DNA of 64,000 nucleotides from Roseicyclus sp. (GCA_018401965.1 JAGYJU010000003.1:25647-89646); one strand, 5' to 3'. Positions 48,259 through 58,434 are shown, numbered from the stretch's first letter. Notes: generated by a model from the letters alone, not told the origin. A program made the numbers and translations.

Positions 48259-49041
48259 ATGCCCGCGCCCATGCAGATCGACGACCGTCATTTCGAGCTA
48301 CGCCTTGCCGCGACCGCCTCCGATCTCGAGGCCGCGCAGCGGCTGCGCTATGCCGTCTTCGTGGAAGAATTGGGCGGCGATGGCGCGTTGGTCGATCATG
48401 ATGCCCGCCGCGAGATCGACCGGTTCGATCCCTATTTCGATCACCTGCTGCTGCTGGATCATCGCAGGGCCTTGGGCGACCAGGTGATCGGCGTCTACCG
48501 CGTGATGCGCGCCGATGGCGCGGCGCGCGCGGGCCAGTTCTATTCCGAGGATGAATATGATCTCGCGCCCTTGCGCGGCTCGGGGCGGCGGCTCCTGGAA
48601 CTGGGCCGGTCCTGCGTGCATCGCGACTATCGCGGCGGCACCGCGATGATGCATCTCTGGGCCGGTCTGGCCGATTACATCGCCACCCATGACATCGAGG
48701 TGATGTTCGGCGTGGCCAGTTTCCACGGCTGCGATCCCGCGCCCTTGGCGGCCCCCCTGTCGCTGTTGCACCATCGCCATCTTGCGCCCGCCGCGATCCG
48801 GCCCGTGGCGCGCGCGCCCGGTCATCAGCGGATGGACCTGATCGCGGAACCCGACCTGGATCGGCCCCTGGCGGTCCGGGCCATTCCGGCGCTGATCAAG
48901 GCCTACCTGCGGCTGGGGGGCTTCGTGGGGCAGGGTGCCTATGTCGACCGCGCCTTCAATTGCATCGATGTCTGCCTGGTGATGGACGTGGCGCTGATCC
49001 CGGAAAAACATCGCGCGATCTACACGCGCCCGGCACCATGA
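48259..49041 (+). CDS. olsB: L-ornithine N(alpha)-acyltransferase (OlsB-like)
   Basis: 260 residues; ATG 48271 is an alternative start four codons on. GNAT-like fold with AAQRLRYAVFVEELGGDG, EIDRFDPYFDHLLLLD, VGVYRVM-type GVYRVMRAD, and LELGRSCVHRDYRGG. It makes lyso-ornithine lipid by attaching a 3-hydroxyacyl chain to ornithine. The overlap with olsA by ATGA supports the assignment. Frame intact. Confidence 0.9.
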   Translation: MPAPMQIDDRHFELRLAATASDLEAAQRLRYAVFVEELGGDGALVDHDARREIDRFDPYFDHLLLLDHRRALGDQVIGVYRVMRADGAARAGQFYSEDEYDLAPLRGSGRRLLELGRSCVHRDYRGGTAMMHLWAGLADYIATHDIEVMFGVASFHGCDPAPLAAPLSLLHHRHLAPAAIRPVARAPGHQRMDLIAEPDLDRPLAVRAIPALIKAYLRLGGFVGQGAYVDRAFNCIDVCLVMDVALIPEKHRAIYTRPAP

Positions 49042-49871
49042 CCCGCAGCACGTGGCAGGGCGCAGACCCGCCAGCGCGGCGTGACCTGTCCTTGCGCGAT
49101 GGTCTGCGCGTGGCGCGGCGGGGGGCGGGCATTGCCGCGCTTTTGGCGGTCTGTTTCCCGATCCTCTTGGTGCTGCGCATCCCCGAACGCCTGATCTTTG
49201 GCCTGAACCGCCCGGTGACGCCGCATATCACGCAATTTGTCTGTCGAATGGCCTGCCGGGTCCTGGGGCTGCGGCTGCGGGTTCGGGGCGCGCCGATGAC
49301 GGGGCCGGGGGCCTATGTGGCCAATCATGTCGGCTGGCTGGATATTTTCGTGCTGAACGCCGGCAAACGGCTGTATTTCGTGGCGAAATCCGAGGTTGCA
49401 GGCTGGCCCGGCATCGGCTGGCTGGCCCGCGCCACCGGCACGGTGTTCATCGCGCGCGATCCGCGGCAGGCCGCGGCCCAGACCCGCCTGTTCGAGGATC
49501 GGCTGCGCGCGGGCCACAGGCTCTTGTTCTTTCCCGAGGGCACCTCGACCGATGGGCGGCGGGTGCTGGCCTTCAAGCCGACGCTGTTCCAGGCCTTCTT
49601 GTCGGAACGGTTGCGCGATGTGCTGCAGGTCCAGCCGGTGACACTGGTCTATCACCCGCCCAAGGGTGAAAGCCCGGAGTTCTACGGTTGGTGGGGGGAC
49701 ATGGCGCTAGGGCCGGCGATCCTGGCGGTGTTGGCCGTGCGCCGCCAGGGCCAGGTCGATCTGGTCTATCACACCCCCCTGCGCCTGGCCGAGCTCCGCG
49801 ATCGCAAGGCGCTGGCGGCCCTGGCCGAAGCGGCGGTGCGCGGCGGTTTCCCGCCCGGCCATCTGGCCTGA
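49038..49871 (+). CDS. olsA: Lyso-ornithine lipid O-acyltransferase (OlsA/PlsC-like)
   Basis: 277 residues. A membrane segment at about 32-50 is followed by the acyltransferase motifs NHVGWLDI (HX4D), VFIARDPR and FPEGTSTDGRR. It adds the second acyl chain to lyso-ornithine lipid; similarity alone would also allow lysophosphatidate acyltransferase, but the coupling to olsB favours OlsA. The 3' end faces the thiamine-phosphate-synthase-like gene, with 9 bases between stops. Frame intact. Confidence 0.88.
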   Translation: MTRSTWQGADPPARRDLSLRDGLRVARRGAGIAALLAVCFPILLVLRIPERLIFGLNRPVTPHITQFVCRMACRVLGLRLRVRGAPMTGPGAYVANHVGWLDIFVLNAGKRLYFVAKSEVAGWPGIGWLARATGTVFIARDPRQAAAQTRLFEDRLRAGHRLLFFPEGTSTDGRRVLAFKPTLFQAFLSERLRDVLQVQPVTLVYHPPKGESPEFYGWWGDMALGPAILAVLAVRRQGQVDLVYHTPLRLAELRDRKALAALAEAAVRGGFPPGHLA

Positions 49872-49880
49872 ACCGGCGGC

Positions 49881-50510
49881 TTAGCGCAGCGGTGCAATCA
49901 GGGCGCGCAAGGCCGCCAAGGCATCGTCTTCGCGCCAGATTTCTGCGCCGATGGCAAAGAAATCGGTGACCGGGGCGAAGCGTTCGATCAGCCCGACATC
50001 CAGCGCGCCTTCGGCCACCACCGGAATTTCGATCATTTCCGACCACCAGGCGAACAGGTCATGCTCGACCTTCGGGCCATCGGCCAGGGGCGTTTCCCCC
50101 AAGGGGCCAAAGGCGATGTAATCGGCGCCCGCCTCGCCCGCCGTCATCCCGTCATGGCGCAGCGCGCCGCAATAGGCCCCGATGATCGCATCGCCGCCAA
50201 GCGCCTTGCGGGTGGCGCGCATGTTGCGCGGCCCGTCCGTCAGGTGCACCCCGTCCAGGCCCAGCCGTTCCACCATGCCCGCATGGCCCGACAGGACCAG
50301 CGGCACATCGCGCGCATGGGCCAGCTCGCGCAGCGCATCGGCGGCACGCGCCAGGTCATCTTCGTCCTCGGTCACCAGGGCCAGCCGCAGGCAGGCGATG
50401 GGTTCGCCATCCAGGATCGCCGCAAGGCGCGGCACGAACCGTGCGATCTCGAAGCTGGTGGGGGTGATCAGGTAGAGATTTGGCTGATCGGTCTGGTCGC
50501 TGTCCGACAT
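49881..50510 (-). CDS. Thiamine-phosphate synthase-like protein (ThiE/TenI family)
   Basis: 209 residues from ATG 50510 (MSDSDQTDQPNLYLITPTSF). TIM-barrel with the ThiE-like pieces LVLSGHAGMVERLGLDGVHLTDG, VIGAYCG-type IIGAYCGALRHDG, GADYIAFGPLGET and VVAEGALD. Residues for pyrophosphate binding are only partly recognisable, so a TenI-like non-catalytic role is possible. No thiamine-pyrophosphate riboswitch is visible, and other thi genes are absent. Frame intact. Confidence 0.75.
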   Translation of the reverse strand: MSDSDQTDQPNLYLITPTSFEIARFVPRLAAILDGEPIACLRLALVTEDEDDLARAADALRELAHARDVPLVLSGHAGMVERLGLDGVHLTDGPRNMRATRKALGGDAIIGAYCGALRHDGMTAGEAGADYIAFGPLGETPLADGPKVEHDLFAWWSEMIEIPVVAEGALDVGLIERFAPVTDFFAIGAEIWREDDALAALRALIAPLR

Positions 50511-50626
50511 CGGGTCTTGTCCCTTGGCTGCATCTTGCGGGTGATAGCGGGCCGGGGCAGTCTGGGCAATGGGGCGCATGGACAGGGTGCTTGCCGGGGC
50601 GCGCCGCGCGCGCTATCGGCGGGGCC

Positions 50627-51388
50627 ATGACCGATATACCCGATCCCCGCCAACCGAGCTTTGTTCTGGTCCGCCCGCAAATGGGCGAAAACATCGGCGC
50701 CTCCGCGCGCGCGATGTGGAATTTCGGCCTTGACCGGATGCGCGTCGTGGCGCCGCGCGACGGCTGGCCGAATGAGCGCGCCGTGGCGCTGGCCTCGGGG
50801 GCGGGGCGGTTGCTGGATCACGCGGGGCTGTTTGACAGCGTGCCCGATGCGCTTGGCGACAGCACCTATGTCTTTGCCACCACCGCGCGCCCGCGCGGCA
50901 TGACCATGCCGGTGGTCACGCCCGAACGCGCCATGCAACAGGCCCGCGCCATCCTGGCGCAGGGGGGGCGTGTCGCGGTGATGTTCGGGCCGGAACGCGC
51001 CGGCCTGGAAAACGAGGATATCGCGCGGGCCAACGCGATCATCTCGGTGCCGGTCAACCCGGAGTTCCCGTCGCTGAACCTGGCGCAATGCGTGCTTTTG
51101 GTGGCCTATGAATTCCGCCGCGCGGGCGACACCACGCCGCCCGAGGTGATGGAACTGGCCCGCACCGATTTCGCCACCGGGGCCGAGATTTCGGCGCTTG
51201 GCGATCATATCGAGGCCCGGCTGGAGGAGGCGGGGTTTTTCTTTCCCGAACCCAAGGCCGAGGGAATGCGCCGCAGCCTGCGCCAGATCTGGGGCCGCCT
51301 GCCGCTGACGCGCGCCGATGTGCAGACGCTGCATGGCATGTTCCGCCAGATGGTCCGCTGGGCCGAGACCAAGCAGCGCGACCCGTGA
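50627..51388 (+). CDS. trmJ: tRNA (cytidine/uridine-2'-O-)-methyltransferase TrmJ
   Basis: 253 residues. SPOUT fold with PQMGENIGASARAMWNFG near the N-terminus, VAVMFGPERAGLENEDIA and ISVPVNPEFPSLNLAQCVLL forming the SAM-binding knot. It methylates the 2'-OH at position 32 of tRNAs. Divergent from the ThiE-like gene. The C-terminal helical part (ALGDHIEARLEEAGFFFPEP) matches TrmJ. Frame intact. Confidence 0.88.
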   Translation: MTDIPDPRQPSFVLVRPQMGENIGASARAMWNFGLDRMRVVAPRDGWPNERAVALASGAGRLLDHAGLFDSVPDALGDSTYVFATTARPRGMTMPVVTPERAMQQARAILAQGGRVAVMFGPERAGLENEDIARANAIISVPVNPEFPSLNLAQCVLLVAYEFRRAGDTTPPEVMELARTDFATGAEISALGDHIEARLEEAGFFFPEPKAEGMRRSLRQIWGRLPLTRADVQTLHGMFRQMVRWAETKQRDP

Positions 51389-51403
51389 GCGCGGGCGGGC
51401 TTT

Positions 51404-51424
51404 GCGTATTTATGGAAAGGTGAA
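51404..51424 (-). repeat. Extragenic element, copy 4
   Basis: On the minus strand TTCACCTTTCC then ATAAATACGC, one base different from copies 2 and 3, 15 bases after the trmJ stop. It is in the opposite direction to the flanking genes, unlike copies 2 and 3. Confidence 0.6.
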
Positions 51425-51528
51425 GCCTGGGTCTTGGGCGCGCGGCGCACAGGGGCAGGATGACGCGGTCGCTTGAAGGGGGGGGCAGGCCGCGATAGGT
51501 CTGCCGAAAGCCAGAAGAGGGACCGACC

Positions 51529-52671
51529 ATGGCCAAGCCGCGCAGCATCTTCGAAGAGGTGACCCAGACCGCGAAACCCGCCGCCACACCGGGCGGGGTA
51601 ACGCGCGACACCGGGGGGGCGCGGCGGCTGGTGCGCGGCTGGCTGATGGGGCTGTTTGCCCTGGTCGTGACCATGATCGCGGTCGGCGGCATGACGCGGC
51701 TGACGGATTCGGGCCTGTCGATCACCGAATGGGCGCCCTTGTCCGGCGCCATCCCGCCGCTGTCGGCGCAGGATTGGGCCCGCGAATTCGACGCCTATCG
51801 CCAGATCCCGCAATACGAGCTGATGAACCGGGGCATGAGCCTTGAAGAGTTCAAGGTGATCTACTGGTGGGAATGGGGCCATCGCCAGCTGGGCCGGGTG
51901 ATCGGGCTGGTCTGGGCCATCGGGTTTTTCGGCCTGCTGCTGACGCGCAAGATGCCCGTGGGCTGGACGGGGCGGTTGCTGGGGCTTGGGGCACTTGGCG
52001 GCACGCAGGGCGCGATCGGGTGGTGGATGGTGCATTCGGGCTTGCAGGAGGGCATGATCTCGGTCGCCTCCTACCGCTTGGCGACGCATCTGGGGCTGGC
52101 CTTTCTGATCCTTGGATTGATCGCGTGGTTCGTGTTCAAACTGGGCCGCGAGCAGGCGCAGCTGATGCAGGCGCGGCGCGATGGCGACCGCAAGCTCAAG
52201 GGAATGGCGACGGGGCTTTTGCACCTGAGTTTCATCCAGATAGTGATCGGCGCGCTGGTCGCGGGCATCGACGCGGGGCGCAATTACATCGACTGGCCCT
52301 TGATGGCAGGGGGCTTTTTGCCGCCCAATGTCTGGGTGCTGGAACCGGGCTGGCGCAACCTGTTCGAAAACGATGGCACGGTGCAATTCATCCACCGCAT
52401 GGTGGGCTATCTGGTGCTGGCGCTGGCCATCGGGGCCTGGGCCGCATCGCGGCGCACCGCGCGGCTGGCCACCAAGCGCGCCTTCGACTGGGTGTTGGTG
52501 GCGATTTTCGCGCAGATCGTTCTGGGCATCGTCACGGTGATGCATTCCTCGCCCTGGTATATCGCGATCTGGCACCAATTGGGCGCGGTCGCGGTTCTGA
52601 CGCTGGTCTTGCGGGCGCGGTTCCTGGCGATGTACCCGCTGCCCCAGAGCGTGAAGGCGGCCAAGCCATGA
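51529..52671 (+). CDS. ctaA: Heme A synthase
   Basis: 380 residues with about eight membrane segments. It oxidises the C8 methyl of heme O to make heme A for cytochrome oxidase. Motifs include GGMTRLTDSGLSITEWAPLSG, WWEWGHRQLGRVIGL, YRLATHLGLAF and VQFIHRMVGYLV, which contain the heme-ligand histidines. It overlaps the carboxypeptidase gene by ATGA. Frame intact; length matches the alphaproteobacterial type 2 enzyme. Confidence 0.94.
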   Translation: MAKPRSIFEEVTQTAKPAATPGGVTRDTGGARRLVRGWLMGLFALVVTMIAVGGMTRLTDSGLSITEWAPLSGAIPPLSAQDWAREFDAYRQIPQYELMNRGMSLEEFKVIYWWEWGHRQLGRVIGLVWAIGFFGLLLTRKMPVGWTGRLLGLGALGGTQGAIGWWMVHSGLQEGMISVASYRLATHLGLAFLILGLIAWFVFKLGREQAQLMQARRDGDRKLKGMATGLLHLSFIQIVIGALVAGIDAGRNYIDWPLMAGGFLPPNVWVLEPGWRNLFENDGTVQFIHRMVGYLVLALAIGAWAASRRTARLATKRAFDWVLVAIFAQIVLGIVTVMHSSPWYIAIWHQLGAVAVLTLVLRARFLAMYPLPQSVKAAKP

Positions 52672-54136
52672 GCGCGCTGGCCGCGTTGCTGGCGTTCCAG
52701 CGCGAGACCGAGGCGCTGGCACAGGTCATGGGCCGCCTGGGCTGGGACCAGGAAACCGTCATGCCGCGTGGGTCGGCGGCGCAGCGCGGCGATGAAATGG
52801 CCGCGCTCGAGGGCGTGTTGCATGCCCGCCGCACCGATCCGCGCCTGGGCGACTGGCTGGCGCGCGCCGAGCCGGGCACGCAGGCCGAGGCGGCACAGCT
52901 GCGGCTGATCGCGCGCAGTTACGAGCGGTCGCAAAGGTGCCGGGCGATCTGGCCGCCGAGATTGCCCGCGTCACCTCCGTGGCGCAGGGCAAATGGGCCC
53001 AGGCCCGCCGGGAGGAGGACCTGGCGGGGTTCCTGCCGGTGCTGGGGCAGGTGGTCGATCTGCGCCGGCAAGAGGCGCAGGCGCTGTCAGGCGGGGGTGA
53101 CGCCTATGACGCGCTGCTCGATGGCTACGAGCCGGGGCTGACCGGGGCCGAGATCGCGGCGCTGTTTGACCGGATGCGCCCGCGCATCCGCGCTCTGCGC
53201 GAGGCGGTGATGGGGGCGGCCCCTGCGCCACGGCTGACCGGGCATTTCCCGAAAGCGCGGCAATTGGCGCTGGCCGAGGAGATCGCGCGCGCCTTTGGCT
53301 ATGATCTCGACCGGGGCCGGATCGATGAGGCGGTGCATCCGTTTTCATCGGGGTCGTTCAACGATGTCCGCATCACCACGCGGGTGGATGAAACCGACCC
53401 CTTGGGGTGCCTGTATTCCACCATCCACGAGGTGGGGCATGCGGGTTATGAACAAAACATCGATCAGGCCTATGGCCTGACCGCGCTTGGGCAGGGCGTG
53501 TCGATGGGCGTGCATGAAAGCCAAAGCCGGATCTATGAAAACCAACTGGCGCGCTCGCCCGCGTTCTGCGCCTGGCTTTACGGGCGCATGGTCGATCATT
53601 TCGGGCCCTTGTCGGTGTCGGGGCCGGAGGATTTCGCCCGCGCTGTCAACGGGGTGGCGGCGGGCTATATCCGCACCGAGGCGGACGAGCTGCACTACAA
53701 CCTGCACATCATGCTGCGCTTTGACCTGGAACGGGCGCTGATCCGGGGCGACCTGGCGCTGGCGGAGATGGAGGCGGCCTGGAACGACCGGTTCGCCGCC
53801 GATTTCGGGATCACGGTCGCGCGCCCGTCGCAGGGGATGTTGCAGGATGTGCACTGGCCCGTGGGGCTGTTTGGCTATTTCCCGACCTACAGCCTTGGCA
53901 ATGTCTATGCCGGGTGCCTGCATGCCGCCTTGCGCGCCGATCTGCCGGGGCTGGACGATGACCTCGCATCGGGCGACCCGTCGCGCGCGCTTGCGTGGTT
54001 GCGGGACGGGGTGCAGACCCATGGCGGCTTGCGCCCGCCGCGCGACACGATCGAACACGCCACCGGCAGCCCGGTCAGCGAAGCGCCGCTGCTGGACTAC
54101 CTGGAGGCGAAATATTCCGCGCTTTACGGCCTTTAG
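52668..54136 (+). CDS. M32 family metallocarboxypeptidase, frame broken once
   Basis: Repaired length 489 residues, right for the Taq carboxypeptidase family. It removes C-terminal residues from peptides in the cytoplasm. The zinc motif is HEVGHAGYEQN (HExxH) followed by the third ligand in GVHESQSRIYENQLAR, with RITTRVDETDPLGCLYSTIHE before it. The break is in the A3 run 52933-52935: a fourth A gives ERSQKVPGDLAAEIARV. The 3' end overlaps the convergent M20 gene by four bases. Confidence 0.9.
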
Positions 54137-55557
54137 GCGGCATCCGGCCGGGGGATGATCGGCGGTTTGTGGTCCTTGGGCATCGGGCAGACATAGGGTG
54201 TCAGCGCAAGGCGGCGGGCATGTTCGGCCTTGGCCTCTGCCAGGCGCGCGGGATCGCTGATCACGATCTGGGCCACGCGGCCCATCGCCTTGGCGGCGTG
54301 GATCATGCCCTTGTGGGCCGCCCCCGACAGGCCTTGCGCCGTCATCTGCCAGCTGTGCAGCGGCGTGCCGATCGCGGCGGTGGCGACCAGAACCTCGGTC
54401 GTGGGCACCTTCCAGGTCACGTCGCCCACATCGGTGGACCCGATCAAGACCTCGCCGCCCGGCCGCATCGGCACCACCCAATCGCACAAGGCCGCATCGC
54501 GGGGGGGCTGGTTCACCACCGACCATTCGGCGGCGACGTCAGAGTCCGACAAGGTGGCCTGAATGCGCGCGGCATAGGCGCGGTCGGCGTCGTCGAAGGG
54601 CACGCCGCCCAATTCATCCAGCGCCTCTTGCATCACCTGGTCCATCGTCAGGTTTTCGAAATGGTTCGACACGGCGGCGAACATCTTGAATTCCACCGTG
54701 GTTTCCGTCATCAGCGCCGCCCCTTCGGCCACTTTCTTGACCCGTTCGACCAGCGCCAGCATCTCGTGCAGTTTCAGCGCGCGGATCGAATAGCGCACCG
54801 AAGCGCGGGCCTGCACGACATTGGGCGCCTTGCCGCCCGCATCGAGATAGGCGTAATGGATCCGCGCATCTTGCGGCATGTGTTCGCGCATGTAGTTCAC
54901 GCCGACCGACATCAGTTCCACCGCATCCAGCGCCGACCGCCCCAGATGGGGTTGCGCCGCCGCATGGGCCGCGCGGCCCGAAAAATGGAAATCCATCCGC
55001 GTGTTGGCCAGCGACAGCGGATCATCGACACGGGTCATGCCGCCGGGGTGCCATGTGACGGCGGCATCCACATCGTCAAAGGCGCCGTCGCGCACCATGA
55101 AGGCCTTGGCCGCGCCGCCTTCCTCCGCCGGGCAGCCGTAATAGCGCACGCGCCCCGGTGTGCCCGTCGCCTCCAGCCAATCCTTGACCGCGCAGGCCGC
55201 CAGCAGCGCCGCCGACCCAAGCAGGTTGTGGCCGCAGCCATGACCGGGGCCGCCCTGATCCAGTTCCTGCGGGTAATCCACGCCCGCGACCTGGCTGAGG
55301 CCGGGCAGGGCGTCGTATTCGCCCAGGATCGCGATCACCGGGCCACCCGTGCCCGCCTCGCCCATCACGGCGGTGGGGATGCCCGCCAGGTTTTCGGTTA
55401 CGGCAAAGCCCTTGTCGCGCAGCATGGCGGTATGTTCGGCGCAAGACCGGAATTCGCCGTAAAGCGTTTCGGGCATGGCCCAGACGCGGTTGGCCAGCCC
55501 GACCAGGTCATCTTGGTGGCGCGCCACAAGCTGCGGAATTTCCGATGTATTTTGCAT
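54133..55557 (-). CDS. M20 family amidohydrolase, AbgB-like
   Basis: 474 residues from ATG 55557 (MQNTSEIPQLVARHQDDLVG). M20 metallo-peptidase with metal ligands in ILGEYDALPGLSQV, GHGCGHNLLGSAALL, CPAEEGGAAKAF and a dimerisation insert with GRAAHAAAQPHLGRSALDAV. Closest in outline to AbgB, which with AbgA cleaves p-aminobenzoyl-glutamate; no AbgA partner is here. It is the last gene of the 63-54 kb transporter operon, 14 bases after the aspartoacylase-like gene. It probably splits an amide bond of the imported solute. Confidence 0.9.
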   Translation of the reverse strand: MQNTSEIPQLVARHQDDLVGLANRVWAMPETLYGEFRSCAEHTAMLRDKGFAVTENLAGIPTAVMGEAGTGGPVIAILGEYDALPGLSQVAGVDYPQELDQGGPGHGCGHNLLGSAALLAACAVKDWLEATGTPGRVRYYGCPAEEGGAAKAFMVRDGAFDDVDAAVTWHPGGMTRVDDPLSLANTRMDFHFSGRAAHAAAQPHLGRSALDAVELMSVGVNYMREHMPQDARIHYAYLDAGGKAPNVVQARASVRYSIRALKLHEMLALVERVKKVAEGAALMTETTVEFKMFAAVSNHFENLTMDQVMQEALDELGGVPFDDADRAYAARIQATLSDSDVAAEWSVVNQPPRDAALCDWVVPMRPGGEVLIGSTDVGDVTWKVPTTEVLVATAAIGTPLHSWQMTAQGLSGAAHKGMIHAAKAMGRVAQIVISDPARLAEAKAEHARRLALTPYVCPMPKDHKPPIIPRPDAA

Positions 55558-55571
55558 GTTCTGCCTGTTCC

Positions 55572-56564
55572 TTAGCCTGCGACCGGTTCGGCCAGCCGCA
55601 CGGCGGTCTTGCCGCGCCACAGCCGCCGCGACGGCATGATCAGCACCGTCACCGGATGGGGGGCGCGAATTTCGGTCGGCCCGTCATGGCCGATCAACGT
55701 GCCTTCGGGCAGCGCCTCCAGCCCGGTCCAGTTCTGGGCGAATGTGAAGTCATCGGTTTCGATCGTGACCGCGCGCGACACCTGAAAGAATTGCATCGGC
55801 GCGGGGGCAGGGCGCGCATCGATCCAGTCGGCGGCGAAATCCGACGCAACCGCGCCCGACGCGCGCAGAAAGCGGATCGCGGTTTCCAGCGCGACATCGG
55901 CGGCGGCGGCTTCCCAATGCTGGCCACATTCCACCAGCATCGCGTTGCGCGGCGAGGCCGGGTCGCCGAACCCGCCGTAATCGCGCATCCGCATCCCTTC
56001 GGCATGGCCTTGGTCGTTGATCACCAGGTCGGGGTAGCCCACGCTGCGCGCCAGCTCGCGCCCCTTGGGCAAGAGCCCCGCGATGGTCAGGGCCGCGTTC
56101 TTGTTCTGCATCGAATGGATGTCGAGCAGCAGATCGACGGTATCGAGCCAGGGGCGCACTTGCCGTGCGCGGCGCAATTCCTCGGTCAGGGGGCGGTCGG
56201 GGTCATCCAGCGTGTCGCTGGCCCAAAGACGGTTGAAATCCTCGTCGATCCAGCGCGAGGCATCGGGCACGTCCGGGTCAAAGGCTTCGTGGGCGGCGAC
56301 ATTCATGAAGGCAAAGGACAATTTGCCGACCAGGGGCCGCGTGCCGCGCTTCATCAGCCAGTCGAGCGCCAGCGCGCCGCAAGGTTCATTGCCATGCACG
56401 ATGGCGGTCAACGCCACATGCGGGCCGGGCAGGCCGCTGTCGAAGGTCCAGATATAGGGAATGTCGCCGGTGCCCTTGGCATAGGGCGTCAGGTCGGGGG
56501 GCGTCAGTTCGACGGGGAAGGGGTTGGGCAGGCCGGTGGCCGATCCGGTGCGGGGCGTGGTCAT
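55572..56564 (-). CDS. Succinylglutamate desuccinylase/aspartoacylase family protein
   Basis: 330 residues from ATG 56564 ([20 protein letters not shown]), overlapping the upstream gene by ATGA. Zinc-carboxypeptidase-like (M14) fold with the metal motif AIVHGNEPCGALAL (HxxE), LLLDIHSMQNKNAA for the third ligand, and MLVECGQHWE with the catalytic glutamate. The family removes N-acyl groups from amino acids (aspartate, succinylglutamate, acetyl-diaminobutyrate). A C-terminal beta domain (about 240-330) is present. Substrate unknown; the operon suggests an imported N-acyl amino acid. Confidence 0.88.
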   Translation of the reverse strand: MTTPRTGSATGLPNPFPVELTPPDLTPYAKGTGDIPYIWTFDSGLPGPHVALTAIVHGNEPCGALALDWLMKRGTRPLVGKLSFAFMNVAAHEAFDPDVPDASRWIDEDFNRLWASDTLDDPDRPLTEELRRARQVRPWLDTVDLLLDIHSMQNKNAALTIAGLLPKGRELARSVGYPDLVINDQGHAEGMRMRDYGGFGDPASPRNAMLVECGQHWEAAAADVALETAIRFLRASGAVASDFAADWIDARPAPAPMQFFQVSRAVTIETDDFTFAQNWTGLEALPEGTLIGHDGPTEIRAPHPVTVLIMPSRRLWRGKTAVRLAEPVAG

Positions 56565-57438
56565 TGGGCGGGTGTCCTTTCGATCCGGGTGGCGACATAG
56601 GCGGCAAGGTGGCGTGCCAAATCGGAAAAACATGCCTTGAGCGGCGCATAGCCCGGGTTGGGTTCGCGGGTGTCTTCGGTCATGTAAAGCTTGCGGTTGA
56701 CCTCGATCTGCATCGAGTGGCGGCGGTGTGCCGGGTCGCCATTGGCGCGGATCAGTTCCATCCCCTTGTAGGGATCGTTGACCGCGACGGAATGGCCGCG
56801 CGCGACAAGGAAGGCGCGCACCGTTTCGGTCAGCCCCGGCTCGCAAGCCGCCCCATCCAGGTCGCCCAGAACGAAATCGGGGCGCGGCGTGCCCCGGTCT
56901 TGTGTCGACATGGCCGAGGCGACTTCCTGCATCGAATGGCAATTCACGTGCCAGACCGCGCCCCAACGCCCATGCGCGTCATCCAGCATCGCGCGCAGGC
57001 GCGCCTGATAGGGGCGGTGATAGCGCGCGACGCGGGCCGCGACCTCATCGGCGGTCAGGCGGCGGTCATACATCGGCCCGCCCGCGGGGGCACGCGGGTC
57101 CAGCACAGGCCGATCCCAAGCTGGCTTTTGACCGTTGGGTTCAGCGGGCCGGGATAATCGCCGTCGATCTGGGCCGGGTCCATGTCATCGGCGGCACGGT
57201 TTGCATCGACGTAGGAGCGGGGAAAATGCGCCTCGAGCAGCACCGCGCCCGCTTCGACCGCCCCGGCCCACAGATCGCCCACATGGGTGTCTTCGGCATT
57301 GCGCAACAGGGCCGGATCGGCGGCATGGTTGAAATCGGCGGGGTAATCGGTGCCGGAATGCGGGCTGTCGAAGACCAGCGGCAGGCTTTGGGTCATGGCG
57401 CCATGCAGGCTGAAGACACCCGGAACGGTTTCGGTCAT
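56561..57438 (-). CDS. N-formylglutamate amidohydrolase family protein, frame broken once
   Basis: Repaired length 292 residues. The first part has [33 protein letters not shown] and the second [31 protein letters not shown] and [15 protein letters not shown], all typical of N-formylglutamate deformylases. The break is in the G5 run 57086-57090 (C on the coding strand): a sixth base joins [20 protein letters not shown]. It may act on N-formyl or similar acyl-amino acids. There is no hut gene nearby, so histidine degradation is not implied. Coupled by ATGA to both neighbours. Confidence 0.88.
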
Positions 57439-58434
57439 GCGGTTCCCCCGTCATGCAGGTGGCAGGCGGTGGTATGGCCGCCCTCGGTCAGGGTGCGCGG
57501 CACCTCGCGCTTGCAGCGGGGGCCGGCCATGGGACAGCGCGGGTGGAAATGGCAGCCGGGCGGCGGGTTGAGCGGCGAGGGGATTTCGCCCTTGACGGTG
57601 CGAAACGCCTGTCGGCCCGCCCCGAGGCGCGGCACCTGGTCCAGAGCGCCTGGCTGTAGGGATGGCGGGGCGCATCGAACAGCGCCTCGGTCGGTGCGAT
57701 TTCCACGATGCGCCCCAGGTACATCACCACGACGCGGTCGGCGATATGTTCCACCACGCCCAGGTCATGGCTGATGAACAGGTAGGTCAGGTCCAGGTCG
57801 CGCCGCAGGTCCTGGAACAGGTTGATCACCTGCGCCTGGATCGACACATCGCAGCGCCGCGATGCTTTCATCGCAGATCAGGAATTCGGGCTGCACCGCA
57901 AGCGCGCGGGCGATGCCGATGCGCTGGCGCTGGCCGCCCGACATCTGGTGCGGGTAGCGATGGGCAAAGGCCGGGTCGAGCCCGACCTTTTCCAGCAGCC
58001 CGTCGACATAGCCCGCCATCTCGGCGCGCGTGGTCAAGCCCGTGATAGACCGCCGCTTCGCCCACGATATCGACCACCTTCATCCTTGGGTTCAGCGAGG
58101 ACATCGGATCCTGGAAAATCATCTGGATGCGCAGCCGCTTGTCGCGGGCCTGCGCGCTTTTCGCATCGGTCACGTCGGTGCCTTCGAACCGGATTTCGCC
58201 ATCCGACACCGGCAGCAATCCCGCCACCATGCGCCCCAGCGTGGACTTGCCACAGCCGCTTTCGCCCACCAACCCCACGACCTCGCCGCGCGCGACGCTG
58301 AAGCTTGCGGCATCGACGGCGTTGACGCAGGTTTCCCTGAGGTCCGCGCCCAGGCGACGCGCCAGCCGTTCGACCCCATCAAGCTTTTTCTCGAACCGGC
58401 GCGAGACGGCATTCAATTCCAGCATCGCGGTCAT
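57435..58434 (-). CDS. Peptide-type ABC transporter ATP-binding protein (DppF-like), frame broken three times
   Basis: Repaired length 332 residues. Walker [15 protein letters not shown]-loop [14 protein letters not shown], signature [16 protein letters not shown], Walker [13 protein letters not shown], and the terminal cysteine region ([14 protein letters not shown]). Breaks: surplus base at the AA 58036-58037 (restores [16 protein letters not shown]), surplus base near 57851-57853 (AALDVSIQAQ), lost base near 57644 ([11 protein letters not shown]). The three corrections together return exactly 333 codons. Pairs with DppD, whose stop overlaps its start. Confidence 0.88.

Noticed and set aside
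57435..58434. True pseudogene of a DppF-like ATPase
   Set aside because: Three breaks with two gains and one loss restore exactly 333 codons and all ABC motifs; neighbouring genes are intact and coupled, so decay is unlikely.
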